Notes: generated by a model from the letters alone, not told the origin. A stretch of DNA of 64,000 nucleotides from Aureimonas fodinaquatilis (GCF_008369445.1 NZ_VTWH01000002.1:62001-126000); one strand, 5' to 3'. Shown: positions 51,956 to 61,832, counted from the stretch's first letter. Translations and numbers: made by a program.

Positions 51956-53434
51956 GCCGTAATTTGCCATGACAGACAGTTTGCGCACCGTGCTAGGCGG
52001 TGTTTCCTGATCCTGCAAGCGCGTGGGATAGTCGCCTGTAAAATAATGATCAGTGAATTGTGGAGCATCATCATTGCGCGACTCGCCACCCACGGCCCGG
52101 TACAGCCCGTCCAGCGACAGGAAGGCAAGGGAGTCCGCCCCGATATATTTGCACATGGCGTCCAGCGAGGAATACTGGTTTGCCAGCAGCCTTTCAGCAT
52201 CCGGCGTGTCGATGCCGTAAAAATCCGGATAGAAAATCATCGGGCTGGCAACGCGAATATGCACTTCGCTTGCGCCAGCGTCGCGGATCATCTGCACAAT
52301 TTTCAGCGAGGTTGTGCCGCGAACAATGGAATCATCCACCAGCACAACACGCTTTCCTTCAATCATTGCACGGTTGGCAGAGTGTTTCAGCTTTACACCA
52401 AAGGCCCGGATCTGCTGCGTCGGTTCAATGAAGGTGCGGCCGACATAGTGGTTGCGGATAATGCCCAGCTCGAACGGGATGCCGCTTGCCTGTGCATAGC
52501 CTATAGCAGCAGGGGTGCCCCCATCCGGCACCGGCACAACAACATCGGCTTCAACCGGCGCTTCCTGTGCCAGATGCTTGCCCATGGCTTTGCGCGCCGT
52601 ATAAACACTGCGTCCGCCAACAATGGAGTCCGGCCGGGCAAAATAAACATACTCAAACAGGCAAAGCCGCTCCGGGCCGACCTTTTCGTCCCGCGTGGAA
52701 TCGATCGAGATCGAGCCATCGGGCTGAATTTCGCAAACAATGACTTCGCCGTTTTCCACATCGCGGATGTATCTGGCGCCAATAATGTCCAGAGCACAGG
52801 TTTCCGAACAGAAAATCGGTTTGCCGTCCAACTCACCCATGACCAGCGGCCGAATGCCAATCGGATCACGCGCGGCAATCAATTTGGTACGGGTCAGAGC
52901 CAGCATCGAGTAACCGCCCTCGACATGGCGTATGGCATCAACAAACCTGTCGGAAGACGAGATGTGTTTGGAGCGCGCGATGAGGTGCAGCACAACTTCC
53001 GTGTCTGACGTTGCCTGGAAAATGGCACCATCGGCGATCAACTGCTTGCGCAATGTCAGCCCGTTGGTGAAATTGCCGTTATGGGCAATGGCGATGCCGC
53101 CCACTTCCAGCTCGGCAAAAAGCGGCTGCACATTGCGCAACGCTGTTTCGCCCGTGGTGGAATAGCGCACATGGCCAATGGCCATCTGGCCGGGCAGGCG
53201 GGCCAGCACCGAAGGGTCGGTATAGTGATCACCCACCAGCCCCATGCGCTTTTCCGCATGAAACTGCTTGCCGTCAAAAGACACCAGCCCCGCGGCTTCC
53301 TGGCCGCGATGCTGAAGTGCATGCAAGCCCAGGGCAGTCAGGGTTGAAGCATCAGGGTGGCCCAGAATGCCGAATACACCGCATTCTTCGTGCAGAGTGT
53401 CACCGTCCAAGTCTTCAAACGGAAGATTTTCCAT
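51953..53434 (-). CDS. purF: Amidophosphoribosyltransferase PurF
   Basis: First committed enzyme of purine synthesis: PRPP plus glutamine to phosphoribosylamine. The 493-aa protein is an Ntn-type glutaminase. Cys18 (HEECGVFGI) becomes the N-terminal nucleophile after propeptide removal. HALQHRGQEAAG follows, and the PRPP loop is VVLVDDSIVRGTTS. The ATG at 53434 is used; an upstream start would add ten residues to the propeptide. The 199-bp space to cvpA holds a palindromic element at its far end. It lies downstream of cvpA as in many proteobacteria. Confidence 0.95.
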   Translation of the reverse strand: MENLPFEDLDGDTLHEECGVFGILGHPDASTLTALGLHALQHRGQEAAGLVSFDGKQFHAEKRMGLVGDHYTDPSVLARLPGQMAIGHVRYSTTGETALRNVQPLFAELEVGGIAIAHNGNFTNGLTLRKQLIADGAIFQATSDTEVVLHLIARSKHISSSDRFVDAIRHVEGGYSMLALTRTKLIAARDPIGIRPLVMGELDGKPIFCSETCALDIIGARYIRDVENGEVIVCEIQPDGSISIDSTRDEKVGPERLCLFEYVYFARPDSIVGGRSVYTARKAMGKHLAQEAPVEADVVVPVPDGGTPAAIGYAQASGIPFELGIIRNHYVGRTFIEPTQQIRAFGVKLKHSANRAMIEGKRVVLVDDSIVRGTTSLKIVQMIRDAGASEVHIRVASPMIFYPDFYGIDTPDAERLLANQYSSLDAMCKYIGADSLAFLSLDGLYRAVGGESRNDDAPQFTDHYFTGDYPTRLQDQETPPSTVRKLSVMANYG

Positions 53435-53597
53435 TATCCACTCATTTTCCGGCCCACGGGCCAATTGAAGTTGTGCCCTGCATATGGGGGCTCAAAGGCA
53501 CATTCGCGAATATAAAGATTGGCGGACGCAATTTCCAACGCAAAACCACCGAAATTGCTTCCGCCCGCGTAACACTCGGGTTCTGGCACACCGTCTT

Positions 53598-53636
53598 CCT
53601 GCTGAACCATGACCGTTTCAACAGGGAACGCTTTTA
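53598..53636 (-). repeat. Dispersed palindromic element at the cvpA stop codon
   Basis: The minus-strand TAA of cvpA is followed by AAGCGTTCCCTGTTGAAAC and a second arm ending GGTTCAGCAGG. CCTGTTGAA and TTCAGCAGG pair over nine positions with one G.T. It follows the same order (stop, AGC-A/G-TT-CC, inverted TTGAA) as the other copies. Confidence 0.6.
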
Positions 53637-54272
53637 GTTGGCAGGCGCAGGCGCAGGTGCCGGTGCCGGTGCAGGCTGCGTCGTGCCGTCTATCAGGTCT
53701 TCGATAGTTCCTGCATCTTCCGTTTCAGCCGGTTGCGGTGCGGTTTCACCAGCAGGTGGCTGGGGTGGTGTGCCCAGCTTGGAGTTTGCAAAGTCAACCA
53801 GCCCGTCCATTTTGCCGGCCAGGGTGCTGCCCAGATTATCCAGAAACGGCTTGCTGGCAGCATTTGCGATCTGTGGATGCTGTTCTGCCGGGTTGAGCCA
53901 GTTGAGAAACACCACTGCCACCACCATGAGCAGAATGCCCCGCGCCACGCCGAACAGGAAGCCCAGCATGCGGTCGATAGCACCAACCCGGCTGTCGATG
54001 ATGAAATCTGCCAGATGCAGCGTGATGAGCGAAACCACAATCAGCACCACCACAAAAATAACCAGCGCGGTGACCGCCATGGCCAGTGTGGGGTTGGAAA
54101 TATACGGTTCGGCATATTGAGTGAAACGCGGGAAGAAGTACCATGCTGCTGCGGCGGCGGCGACCCAGCTGACGATGGACAGCACCTCCCGCGAGAAGCC
54201 ACGCACCATGGCCAGGATGGCAGAGATAAGGGTGATCACGACGAGCGCGATGTCGAGCAAGGTAATGTTCAT
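53634..54272 (-). CDS. cvpA: CvpA family membrane protein
   Basis: A 212-aa inner-membrane protein of the colicin V production family: four hydrophobic segments in the first 130 residues, with VGAIDRMLGFLFGVARGI as the family's conserved core, then a hydrophilic tail. The tail ends in a simple Ala-Pro repeat. CvpA is required for colicin V export in E. coli and linked to envelope stress tolerance. It is next to purF, the usual partner. The upstream radA gene ends 78 bp before it. Confidence 0.9.
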   Translation of the reverse strand: MNITLLDIALVVITLISAILAMVRGFSREVLSIVSWVAAAAAAWYFFPRFTQYAEPYISNPTLAMAVTALVIFVVVLIVVSLITLHLADFIIDSRVGAIDRMLGFLFGVARGILLMVVAVVFLNWLNPAEQHPQIANAASKPFLDNLGSTLAGKMDGLVDFANSKLGTPPQPPAGETAPQPAETEDAGTIEDLIDGTTQPAPAPAPAPAPAN

Positions 54273-54350
54273 TCTGATCCCTGGCTTTTGCGGTACAGTC
54301 TGGGCAAATGAGGTTTGTGCCCCGTCTTACACTCGCGCATGCGGTGAAAA

Positions 54351-55739
54351 TCAAGCATTCGTTTTCTTCAGTCCGCTTGCAACTCTTACCACCAGATCGG
54401 CAAGCGGCCCAATCTGGGTGGATGTCATGCCGCTTAAACGCGGCAATTCTGCGCTGGCTGTTGGAAAAACCGCCTGACGAAAGCCAAGCTTTTCCGCTTC
54501 CTTCAATCTTTGTGCAGCATGGGCCACCGGCCTGACCGCACCTGACAGGCTGATCTCGCCAAAATAAACGCAATCGGCGGGCAGAGCTATGCCTGAAAGT
54601 GAAGAAACAAGAGCAGCCGCCACGGCAAGGTCCGCCGCTGGTTCATTGATCCTGTATCCACCTGCAACATTCAGATAAATATCATGCTGGCCAAGCCGCA
54701 CACCACAATGTGCCTCCAGCACAGCAACCACCATTGCAAGGCGTGGCTGATCCCAGCCAAGCACCGAGCGGCGCGGCGTGCCAAGGTTGGATGGTGCAAC
54801 CAGCGCCTGAATTTCCACCAGAACAGGGCGTGTGCCCTCCACTCCGGCAAACACGGCTGCGCCGGGCGCCTGCGTGTTTCGCTCGCCCAGAAAAAGTTCT
54901 GACGGGTTGGAAACTTCACGCAGGCCACCATCGCCCATTTCGAAAACGCCGATTTCGTCGGTTGCGCCAAATCGGTTTTTGACGCCGCGCAAAATGCGGT
55001 AGTGATGCCCGCCTTCACCTTCAAAATAGATCACGCCATCCACCATATGCTCAACCACCCGCGGACCGGCAATCTGGCCTTCCTTGGTGACATGGCCAAC
55101 CAGCACCACCGCGGTGCCGGATGATTTGGCGTAGCGAATCAAGGTCTGTGCCGCTGCCCGGACCTGAGTAACCGTACCGGGTGCGGAATCAGCAATGTCG
55201 GTCCAGATGGTTTGAATGGAATCGATGATCACAAGATCCGGTTTGGCATTGCTGGCCAGCGTGGCCAAAATGTCTTCGATATTGGTTTCCGCCATCAACT
55301 GAACGTTGCTGTCTGCCGCGTTCAGCCGCTGTGCGCGCAGCCGAACCTGCGCCACGGCTTCTTCACCTGAAACGTAAACAATGCTGTAGCCACGCCGGGC
55401 CAATGCCGCGGCGGCCTGCATCAACAATGTGGATTTGCCGATGCCCGGATCTCCGCCAACCAGAATTGCCGAGCCGCGTACGAAACCGCCTCCGGTTACC
55501 CGGTCCAGTTCCGACATGCCGGATACGATGCGTGGTGCTTCCTCCGTTTCGCCGGACAAGGAGAACAATGCCGAGGGCCGGCCCTTGCGCCGTGCCTGAG
55601 ACGGGCCGCCACCGATGCCGCCCGACTGGCTTTCCTCGACAATTGTGTTCCATTCGCCGCACGCATCGCATTTGCCCTGCCAGCGCGTGTAAACCGCGCC
55701 GCAATTCTGGCAGATGAAGCTGGTTTTTGCCTTGGCCAT
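54351..55739 (-). CDS. radA: DNA repair protein RadA
   Basis: RecA-like ATPase that helps branch migration in recombinational repair. The 462-aa protein has the N-terminal zinc finger Cys10, Cys13, Cys24 and Cys27, Walker A GGDPGIGKST (about 93-102), the RadA-specific KNRFG motif, and a C-terminal Lon-protease-like domain (lacking peptidase function in this family). It starts 27 bp after dnaB. In many rhizobia the alanine racemase gene alr sits between the two; it is not here. Confidence 0.95.
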   Translation of the reverse strand: MAKAKTSFICQNCGAVYTRWQGKCDACGEWNTIVEESQSGGIGGGPSQARRKGRPSALFSLSGETEEAPRIVSGMSELDRVTGGGFVRGSAILVGGDPGIGKSTLLMQAAAALARRGYSIVYVSGEEAVAQVRLRAQRLNAADSNVQLMAETNIEDILATLASNAKPDLVIIDSIQTIWTDIADSAPGTVTQVRAAAQTLIRYAKSSGTAVVLVGHVTKEGQIAGPRVVEHMVDGVIYFEGEGGHHYRILRGVKNRFGATDEIGVFEMGDGGLREVSNPSELFLGERNTQAPGAAVFAGVEGTRPVLVEIQALVAPSNLGTPRRSVLGWDQPRLAMVVAVLEAHCGVRLGQHDIYLNVAGGYRINEPAADLAVAAALVSSLSGIALPADCVYFGEISLSGAVRPVAHAAQRLKEAEKLGFRQAVFPTASAELPRLSGMTSTQIGPLADLVVRVASGLKKTNA

Positions 55740-55766
55740 ATGCGGCTGCTACCCGGTTTCCAAGTT

Positions 55767-57254
55767 CTATTCAAACCGCTCTGGCAAATGAGAATCCTCT
55801 GCCAGATCGGTGAACCGCGTGAATTCGGCCTGAAAGGCCAGCTGAACGGTTCCGGTCGGGCCGTGACGCTGCTTGGCGATGATCACCTCGGCCTTGCCCC
55901 GCGCCTCATCCATTTGCTGCTGCCATTTCAGGTGCTCATCCGTTCCGGGCTTGGGTTCCTTGTTCTGGAGATAATACTCATCGCGATACACAAACATCAC
56001 CACGTCGGCGTCTTGCTCAATCGAACCGGATTCACGCAAGTCCGCCAATTGTGGCCGCTTGTCTTCCCGGTTTTCGACCTGACGGGAAAGCTGTGACAGT
56101 GCGATAATCGGCACCGAAAGTTCCTTGGCCAGGGCCTTCAGGCCGGTGGTGATTTCGGTGATTTCCTGAACGCGGTTTTCGGATGCGCGCCGGGACGAAC
56201 CTTGCATAAGCTGCAAATAGTCGATCACCATCACATCCAGCCCACGCTGCCGCTTCAGCCGCCGCGCCCGTGCCGCCAATTGCGCAATGGAGATACCACC
56301 GGTCTGGTCGATATAGAGCGGGGCGCGCTGCATCATTTCGGTGCAGGCAACAAGCTTGGCATATTCGGCATCGGTGATATTGCCACGCCGGATTTTGGAA
56401 GAAGAAACTTCGCTCTGTTCGGAAATGATACGCGTGGCCAACTGCTCTGCCGACATTTCGAGCGAAAAGAAAGCAACAACCCCGCCATTCTTGGCTTTGA
56501 AAGAGCCGTCGGCCTGTTCTGCCGCCTCGTAGGCACTGGCAACATTGAAAGCGATGTTGGTGGCCAGCGAGGTTTTGCCCATCGCAGGGCGACCCGCCAG
56601 AATGATCAAATCCGATGATTGCAGGCCACCCATGCGGCGGTCCAGTTCCCGGATGCCGCTGGAGGTTCCGGAAAGCCCGCCGTCACGATCCTTGGCGGCG
56701 CCCGCCATTTCGATGGCCAGCGCCATTGCATCGGAAAACGGCTGAAAGCCACCATCATAGCGCCCGGTTTCAGCCAGCTCAAAAAGCTTGCGCTCAGCTT
56801 CTTCAATCTGCTTTTTTGGCTCCATGTCCAACGGCGCGTCGAACGCGTCATTGACCATGTCTTCGCCAATGCGGATCAGCGAACGGCGAAGCGCCAGGTC
56901 GTAGATGCCGCGGCCATAGTCTGATGAGTTGATGATGGTTGTGGCTTCTGCAGCCAGGCGCGCCAGATACTGCGCGACGCTGATATCACCCACCCGATCA
57001 TTCGCCGCCATGAAGGTTTTGATCGTGACCGGATTGGCAATCTTGCCCATGCGAATCATTTCCGATGCCTTGCCGAAAATTTCGCGGTGCAAAGGCTCGT
57101 GAAAATGTTCTGGCTTCAGAAAGTCATGAACAATGTAATAGGCATCATTATTGACCAGAATTGCGCCAAGCAAAGCTTGCTCTGCCTCGATATTGGATGG
57201 CGCCTCGCGATAAAGCTGCCCATCTTGCTCGGCCTTGCGCGCCGTTTCGGCCAT
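55767..57254 (-). CDS. dnaB: Replicative DNA helicase DnaB
   Basis: Hexameric 5'-3' helicase of the replication fork. The 495-aa protein has an N-terminal primase-interacting domain (NIEAEQALLGAILVNNDA) and a RecA-like domain with Walker A GRPAMGKTS, FSLEMSAEQLATR and VIDYLQLM. The ATG at 57254 is used; GTG at 57281 would add nine residues. It is separated from rplI by a strong terminator, so it has its own promoter. Confidence 0.95.
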   Translation of the reverse strand: MAETARKAEQDGQLYREAPSNIEAEQALLGAILVNNDAYYIVHDFLKPEHFHEPLHREIFGKASEMIRMGKIANPVTIKTFMAANDRVGDISVAQYLARLAAEATTIINSSDYGRGIYDLALRRSLIRIGEDMVNDAFDAPLDMEPKKQIEEAERKLFELAETGRYDGGFQPFSDAMALAIEMAGAAKDRDGGLSGTSSGIRELDRRMGGLQSSDLIILAGRPAMGKTSLATNIAFNVASAYEAAEQADGSFKAKNGGVVAFFSLEMSAEQLATRIISEQSEVSSSKIRRGNITDAEYAKLVACTEMMQRAPLYIDQTGGISIAQLAARARRLKRQRGLDVMVIDYLQLMQGSSRRASENRVQEITEITTGLKALAKELSVPIIALSQLSRQVENREDKRPQLADLRESGSIEQDADVVMFVYRDEYYLQNKEPKPGTDEHLKWQQQMDEARGKAEVIIAKQRHGPTGTVQLAFQAEFTRFTDLAEDSHLPERFE

Positions 57255-57376
57255 AGCTGCCAACCTTATTTTTCGAGACACGACATTTTAGAGTGAGCGC
57301 AGGATTAAGTCACCGCTGTGAATTGGCACGCCGCAGGATGGGGCACGGTAAAAGCGCCGGGCAGCATCATCAAAAA

Positions 57377-57415
57377 CAGCGTGGGGCCGGGCAGTTATAT
57401 CCCGACCCCACGCTG
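57377..57415 (-). terminator. Intrinsic terminator of the rpsF-rpsR-rplI operon
   Basis: Fifteen-base arms CAGCGTGGGGCCGGG and CCCGACCCCACGCTG pair with one mismatch around a nine-base loop. On the minus strand the stem is followed by TTTTTGATG. It lies 26 bp after the rplI stop. A very strong intrinsic terminator. Confidence 0.92.
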
Positions 57416-57441
57416 TGGAAAACTTGGGGAAAACTGCCAGA

Positions 57442-58029
57442 TCAGGCAGCGGTTTCCTCATCTTCTGCTTCTTCGGAGTCCGCGTCTTCCGCTTCATCCT
57501 CGGCTTCAACTTCGTCTTCATCGGTGCCGTAGATAGCATCAGCCGATGTCAGAAGCTCACCGCGTGCCTGACGCTCTGCTTCATCCGGCGAACGGGCAAT
57601 ATTGACGTCGACCTTAACTTCAACTTCCGCATGCAGAATGATGGAAACAGAGTGAAGACCAATTGTCTTCAGAGGCTGATTCAGGTTCACCGAATTGCGG
57701 CTGATGTTGAAGCCTTCGGCCTTGATCAGCTCTGCAAGATCACGTGCAGAAACTGAACCGTAGAGCTGGCCTGTTTCACCGGCGGAACGGATGATGACAA
57801 TGCGCTTGCCTTCAAGCTGGCTGGCAATCGACTGCGCGTCGGTCCGGCGCTCTTCGTTGCGGGCGATCAGCTGTGCCTTCTGTGTTTCGAAACGTGCACG
57901 GTTGGCCTCGTTGTTGCGCAGCGCGCGGCCAGTTGGCAGCAGGTAATTGCGAGCAAAACCATCGCGCACACGCACAGTGTCGCCAAGCTGGCCAAGACGG
58001 GCAATGCGTTCAAGAAGAATGACTTCCAT
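57442..58029 (-). CDS. rplI: 50S ribosomal protein L9
   Basis: Large-subunit protein L9, 195 aa. The N-terminal [19 protein letters not shown], with [13 protein letters not shown], is diagnostic, followed by the long helix and the C-terminal rRNA-binding domain. The ATG at 58029 has AAGGA upstream, and the open frame further upstream is not used. The last 27 residues are strongly acidic (Glu/Asp/Ala), a tail seen in alphaproteobacterial L9. It is the last gene of the operon. Confidence 0.96.
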   Translation of the reverse strand: MEVILLERIARLGQLGDTVRVRDGFARNYLLPTGRALRNNEANRARFETQKAQLIARNEERRTDAQSIASQLEGKRIVIIRSAGETGQLYGSVSARDLAELIKAEGFNISRNSVNLNQPLKTIGLHSVSIILHAEVEVKVDVNIARSPDEAERQARGELLTSADAIYGTDEDEVEAEDEAEDADSEEAEDEETAA

Positions 58030-58054
58030 AGGATTTTCCTTTGAGTTCAGAATT

Positions 58055-58978
58055 TCAGTTTGAATTTCGGAATGAGTTGTTGCGAACCACGTTGACAATG
58101 CCCAGCACCATGAACGCGAGCAGCGGCAGCGAGGTAAACAGGATGAGAAAGTAAACGGTGAACAGGATCAGCATTCTGCCCGGAACCGGGCGGGTCAACC
58201 GGTGCATGGCTGCAAGGCCAACCATGGCAAAGGCCATGCCCAAAGCCCCTGTGAAAACCGAGGCGACAACCCCGACGGTGCCACCCAGAAGTGATGCGGC
58301 CAGCACCAGCGCCAGCACAATCAAGGCGGAACCGGGCAGGCTGAGCGTGGCCGGAATATCATCCACCGGGCGGGCAAGCTTGCCACTGGCGCGGGTGATG
58401 AAACCCGCGACATAGAGCAGACCGCACATGATGAACAAAAGCATGCCGGAAACCAGATAAGGCACAATGCGAAGCGCCATGTCGGCAAATTGCAGTTGTT
58501 CCTCGGCGCTCATGCCGGATTGGCCAAGCTCCATCGCCTGCACGACATACAGGCCAAACTGTTCCAGGCTAAAGCCGATAAGCCAGCCGATGATGATGCA
58601 CGCACCCGCAGAAGCAAGAGTGATTGCCAGCAGAATATGCGATAGCGGATACCACTCAAGATATTCAGTGTTGTCTGATGCGGTGAACGAGCGGGAAAGA
58701 CCGGCCAGATGACCGACCCATGCTGCCGGCAACGCCATGCCGACCAGAAGCGGGGCGCTGGCAAGAAGGGAACCGGTGGCGATGGTGAAGACTGCGCCCG
58801 CAACAAGCGCCGAAACAAGCCCAGCGAGACTGCCCCAACCCAGACTGGCGATAAAAATCGGCAGCGGAGCCAGCATGGCAATGATGATGCCAAGAACTGA
58901 CTGGCTGACAACGGCTGCGAAAAGCAGGGCGCTTGTCAGGCCGGTGGCCAGTGAAACGAGAATAGCGGACTTATGCAT
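58055..58978 (-). CDS. DUF2232 membrane protein
   Basis: A 307-aa protein with about eight hydrophobic segments, of the DUF2232 family typically located between rpsR and rplI in alphaproteobacteria. The start [13 protein letters not shown] is chosen; an extension to 59059 would cross the rpsR-side hairpin. The function is not established. It resembles ECF-type or YybS-like membrane proteins only in general shape. Confidence 0.88.
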
Positions 58979-59069
58979 TGGTTCTTTCGCTGTCCTGCAG
59001 ATCTTGCAGTTAGGAGCCTTTGCCCCAACTTGGCGTTTTGCTTCTTCGCCCCCTGCCACGGAAGGCGAA

Positions 59070-59095
59070 GTCTGGCGGCGCAGGCGCCGCCAGAC
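59070..59095 (-). terminator. GC-rich hairpin between rpsR and DUF2232
   Basis: GTCTGGCGGCGC and GCGCCGCCAGAC are perfect 12-base arms two bases apart (so an effective 11-bp stem with a 4-base loop). It begins 7 bp after the rpsR stop. No T-tract follows on the minus strand, so partial attenuation of DUF2232-rplI is more likely than full termination. Confidence 0.6.
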
Positions 59096-59101
59096 AGAAT
59101 T

Positions 59102-59350
59102 TTACTTCAGCACATATGGCAGAAGGCCGAGGAACCGGGCGCGCTTGATGGCACGTGCCAGCTCGCGCTGGTTCTTCTGCGAAACAGCCGTAATGCGTGA
59201 AGGAACGATTTTGCCGCGCTCTGAAATGTAGCGCTGCAGAAGACGCACGTCCTTGTAGTCGATCTTCGGCGAATCACTCGCTGCAAAAGGATCGGACTTG
59301 CGACGACGGTGAAATGGCCGGCGTGTCGGCAACTGGGCGATATCAACCAT
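59102..59350 (-). CDS. rpsR: 30S ribosomal protein S18
   Basis: Small-subunit protein S18, 82 aa, which forms a dimer with S6 on 16S rRNA. The core [20 protein letters not shown] and [13 protein letters not shown] is diagnostic. Its start shares one base with the rpsF stop (TAATG), so S6 and S18 are translationally coupled at equal amounts. Confidence 0.96.
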   Translation of the reverse strand: MVDIAQLPTRRPFHRRRKSDPFAASDSPKIDYKDVRLLQRYISERGKIVPSRITAVSQKNQRELARAIKRARFLGLLPYVLK

Positions 59351-59772
59351 TATACGGCCTCCTCGCTGCGCTCACGGCGCGGGCGGTCTTCCCGGTCACG
59401 GCGTGGTGGACGGTCGCCGCCATCACGGTCGTTGCGACGTGGACGGTCATCACGCTTCTGCATCATGGCCGACTGACCGTCTTCATGCTCCTCGACGCGA
59501 ATGGTCATGTAGCGAAGAATGTCTTCGTTGAAACGCATCTGGCGTTCCATCTCAGCAACAGCGGCCGAAGGCGCGTCGATGTTGATCAGGGTGTAATACG
59601 CCTTGCGATTCTTCTTAATGCGATATGTCAGGGTCTTCAGACCCCAGCTCTCGACCTTGCCGACTTTGCCGCCATTAGCTTCAAGCACGCCGCGATATTG
59701 TTCAACGAGCGCTTCGACCTGCTGGCCGCTAATGTCCTGCCGGGCAAGAAATACGTGCTCATAGAGCGCCAT
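59350..59772 (-). CDS. rpsF: 30S ribosomal protein S6
   Basis: Small-subunit protein S6, 140 aa. The N-terminal ferredoxin-like fold is seen in [27 protein letters not shown] and the conserved [12 protein letters not shown] 40-residue Arg/Asp-rich tail follows, longer than in E. coli S6 but common in alphaproteobacteria. It is the first gene of the ribosomal operon and divergent from fabD. Confidence 0.96.
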   Translation of the reverse strand: MALYEHVFLARQDISGQQVEALVEQYRGVLEANGGKVGKVESWGLKTLTYRIKKNRKAYYTLINIDAPSAAVAEMERQMRFNEDILRYMTIRVEEHEDGQSAMMQKRDDRPRRNDRDGGDRPPRRDREDRPRRERSEEAV

Positions 59773-60100
59773 ATGGTTGCCTTTCCGTGTTTTAGCTTCA
59801 CAATCCTGCTCGATTGACAGCGGCTAAGCCTCTGCAACTCTCCCGGAAGCAGCCCTTGGCGGGCTGGGTATGGAAAAGGCGCGTCAGTTGAGACGTCGAG
59901 AGCAGGGACACGGGAAGCGATGCAGGGCCTTACAGACCATGCGACGGCGGAAACCGCCCTTCCGTTCAGCCCCCGGCTGACAAATCGAGCATTGACGTGG
60001 CGGCATTTACGCGATTTCTCCTCAGTTCGCAAGGCTTGGCTTGACATGGCCGGTTCCGATACTCATTGACCCGCGTTAACAACAAAAGGAATTTGCTGAC
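59773..60100. other. Divergent rpsF/fabD promoter region (328 bp)
   Basis: No gene is supported here. It must hold promoters for rpsF on the minus strand and fabD on the plus strand. A perfect GGCGG-AAA-CCGCC hairpin lies at 59946-59958 and could belong to the 5' leader of rpsF, where S6:S18 autoregulation is known in many bacteria; I cannot match the leader motif with confidence. Confidence 0.5.
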
Positions 60101-61042
60101 ATGAAACTTGCATTGGTATTTCCGGGGCAGGGCAGCCAGGCAACTGGCATGGGGCACGAGCTTTACCAGGCATTTCCTGAAAGTCGGGCAGTCTTTGATG
60201 AAGTTGACGCGGCGCTGGGCGAAAAGCTGAGCCAGTTGATTTTTGAAGGACCGGACGAAACCCTGACTTTGACGGCCAATGCGCAGCCTGCCCTGATGGC
60301 GGTATCACTCGCCGCATTGCGGGCGATGGAATCACGCGGATTCAATCTGGCAAGCGCCAGCTATGTTGCAGGCCACTCTCTGGGTGAATATTCCGCACTG
60401 GCTGCCGCGGGCGCTTTGTCCATTGGTGAAACAGCCCGGCTGTTGCGCATTCGGGGCAACGCAATGCAGGCCGCCGTGCCTGCGGGTGAAGGCGCCATGG
60501 CCGCGATTATCGGTCTGGAAAATGACGCATTGGAAGCAGTGTGTGCTGCGGCCAGCGAAGATGGAACGGTGCAGATTGCCAATGACAATGGCGGCGGCCA
60601 GCTTGTGATTTCGGGCAGCAGGGGCGCAGTGGAGCGGGCGATGGCTCTGGCTTCTGAAAAGGGGGCCAAGCGCGCAATCGCGCTGCCGGTATCTGCACCT
60701 TTCCATAGTGCCTTGATGCAGCCTGCCGCCGACAAGATGGCCGAGGCGCTGCTGGGTGTGGACATTCATCAGCCCACCGTGCCGTTGATAGCAAATGTCA
60801 TGGCGGCACCGGTTTCCGACCCGGAGCGGATCCGCGCTCAACTGGTGGAGCAAGTGACCGGGCAGGTGCGGTGGCGCGAAAGCATGATGTTCCTGGCCGA
60901 TGATGCGGTTGATACTCTATTTGAAGTGGGGGCCGGTAAAGTGCTATCGGGCTTGGCAAAGCGGATCGACAAACGCCTGACCAGCCTGTCCATAGGCACA
61001 CCGGCGGATGTCGAGGCGGCGATGCAGAAGCTGGGAGAATGA
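60101..61042 (+). CDS. fabD: Malonyl-CoA-ACP transacylase
   Basis: Transfers malonyl from CoA to ACP in type II fatty acid synthesis. The 313-aa protein has FPGQGSQ (7-13), the active Ser93 in GHSLGEY, and His202 in PFHSALM. AAGGA precedes the ATG. It overlaps fabG by 4 bp and heads the fab cluster. Confidence 0.96.
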   Translation: MKLALVFPGQGSQATGMGHELYQAFPESRAVFDEVDAALGEKLSQLIFEGPDETLTLTANAQPALMAVSLAALRAMESRGFNLASASYVAGHSLGEYSALAAAGALSIGETARLLRIRGNAMQAAVPAGEGAMAAIIGLENDALEAVCAAASEDGTVQIANDNGGGQLVISGSRGAVERAMALASEKGAKRAIALPVSAPFHSALMQPAADKMAEALLGVDIHQPTVPLIANVMAAPVSDPERIRAQLVEQVTGQVRWRESMMFLADDAVDTLFEVGAGKVLSGLAKRIDKRLTSLSIGTPADVEAAMQKLGE

Positions 61043-61785
61043 GTGGCATGTTCGATTTAACAGGGCGCAAAGCGCTGATCACCGGAGCAAGTGGCGGTAT
61101 TGGTGAGGCAATTGCCCGCACGCTGCATTCTGCCGGTGCAACCGTTGGCTTGCATGGCACGCGCCGGGAAAAACTGGACGAACTGGCTGCTTCCCTGGGT
61201 GAGCGCGCACATGTCTTCACGGCCAATCTGGGCGACAGGGAAGATCAGAAGGCGTTGGCCGAAGCGGCTGACAGCGCCCTGGACGGAGTGGATATTCTGG
61301 TCAACAACGCCGGAATCACTCGCGACGGCCTTTTCGTGCGCATGTCGGATGACGACTGGGACAGCGTTGTGGAAGTGAACCTGACCGCGACATTTCGCCT
61401 GACCCGGGCTCTGACACATCAGATGATGCGCCGCCGTTATGGCCGCATCGTCAACATCACGTCTATCGTCGGGGTTACCGGAAATCCCGGCCAGACCAAT
61501 TACTGTGCTGCCAAGGCGGGGCTTATCGGCTTTTCAAAATCGCTTGCGCAGGAAATTGCTTCGCGCAATGTGACGGTTAACTGCATTGCGCCGGGCTTTA
61601 TCGAAAGCGCCATGACTGGCAAACTGAACGAAAAGCAGAAAGAATCAATTATGTCTGCGATTCCCATGAAACGCATGGGTGATCCGGCAGAAATTGCGGC
61701 TGCGGCATTGTTTCTTGCATCTGGCGAAGCAGCTTATGTTACAGGACAGACTATTCATGTGAATGGCGGAATGGCCATGATCTGA
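61039..61785 (+). CDS. fabG: 3-oxoacyl-ACP reductase
   Basis: NADPH-dependent reductase of the first reductive step in fatty acid elongation. The 248-aa SDR shows TGASGGIG, NNAGITRDGL, catalytic Ser in NITSIVG and Tyr-Lys in YCAAKAG, and the FabG-typical MRRRYGRIVNI. It starts in an ATGA overlap with fabD. A terminator follows at 61796. Confidence 0.95.
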   Translation: MSGMFDLTGRKALITGASGGIGEAIARTLHSAGATVGLHGTRREKLDELAASLGERAHVFTANLGDREDQKALAEAADSALDGVDILVNNAGITRDGLFVRMSDDDWDSVVEVNLTATFRLTRALTHQMMRRRYGRIVNITSIVGVTGNPGQTNYCAAKAGLIGFSKSLAQEIASRNVTVNCIAPGFIESAMTGKLNEKQKESIMSAIPMKRMGDPAEIAAAALFLASGEAAYVTGQTIHVNGGMAMI

Positions 61786-61795
61786 TAAAGCTTTT

Positions 61796-61832
61796 CGGGC
61801 CATGTTGCTGCAAGGCGCAGGGCCCGGTTTTT
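61796..61832 (+). terminator. Intrinsic terminator after fabG
   Basis: CGGGCC and GGCCCG arms around a 19-base loop, then GTTTTTC. It lies 11 bp after the fabG stop and separates fabDG from acpP, which therefore probably has its own promoter for high expression. Confidence 0.7.

Noticed and set aside
59773-60100. Riboswitch or S6:S18 leader before rpsF
   Set aside because: Only one small hairpin could be recognised; the leader consensus could not be matched by eye, so no RNA element is called.
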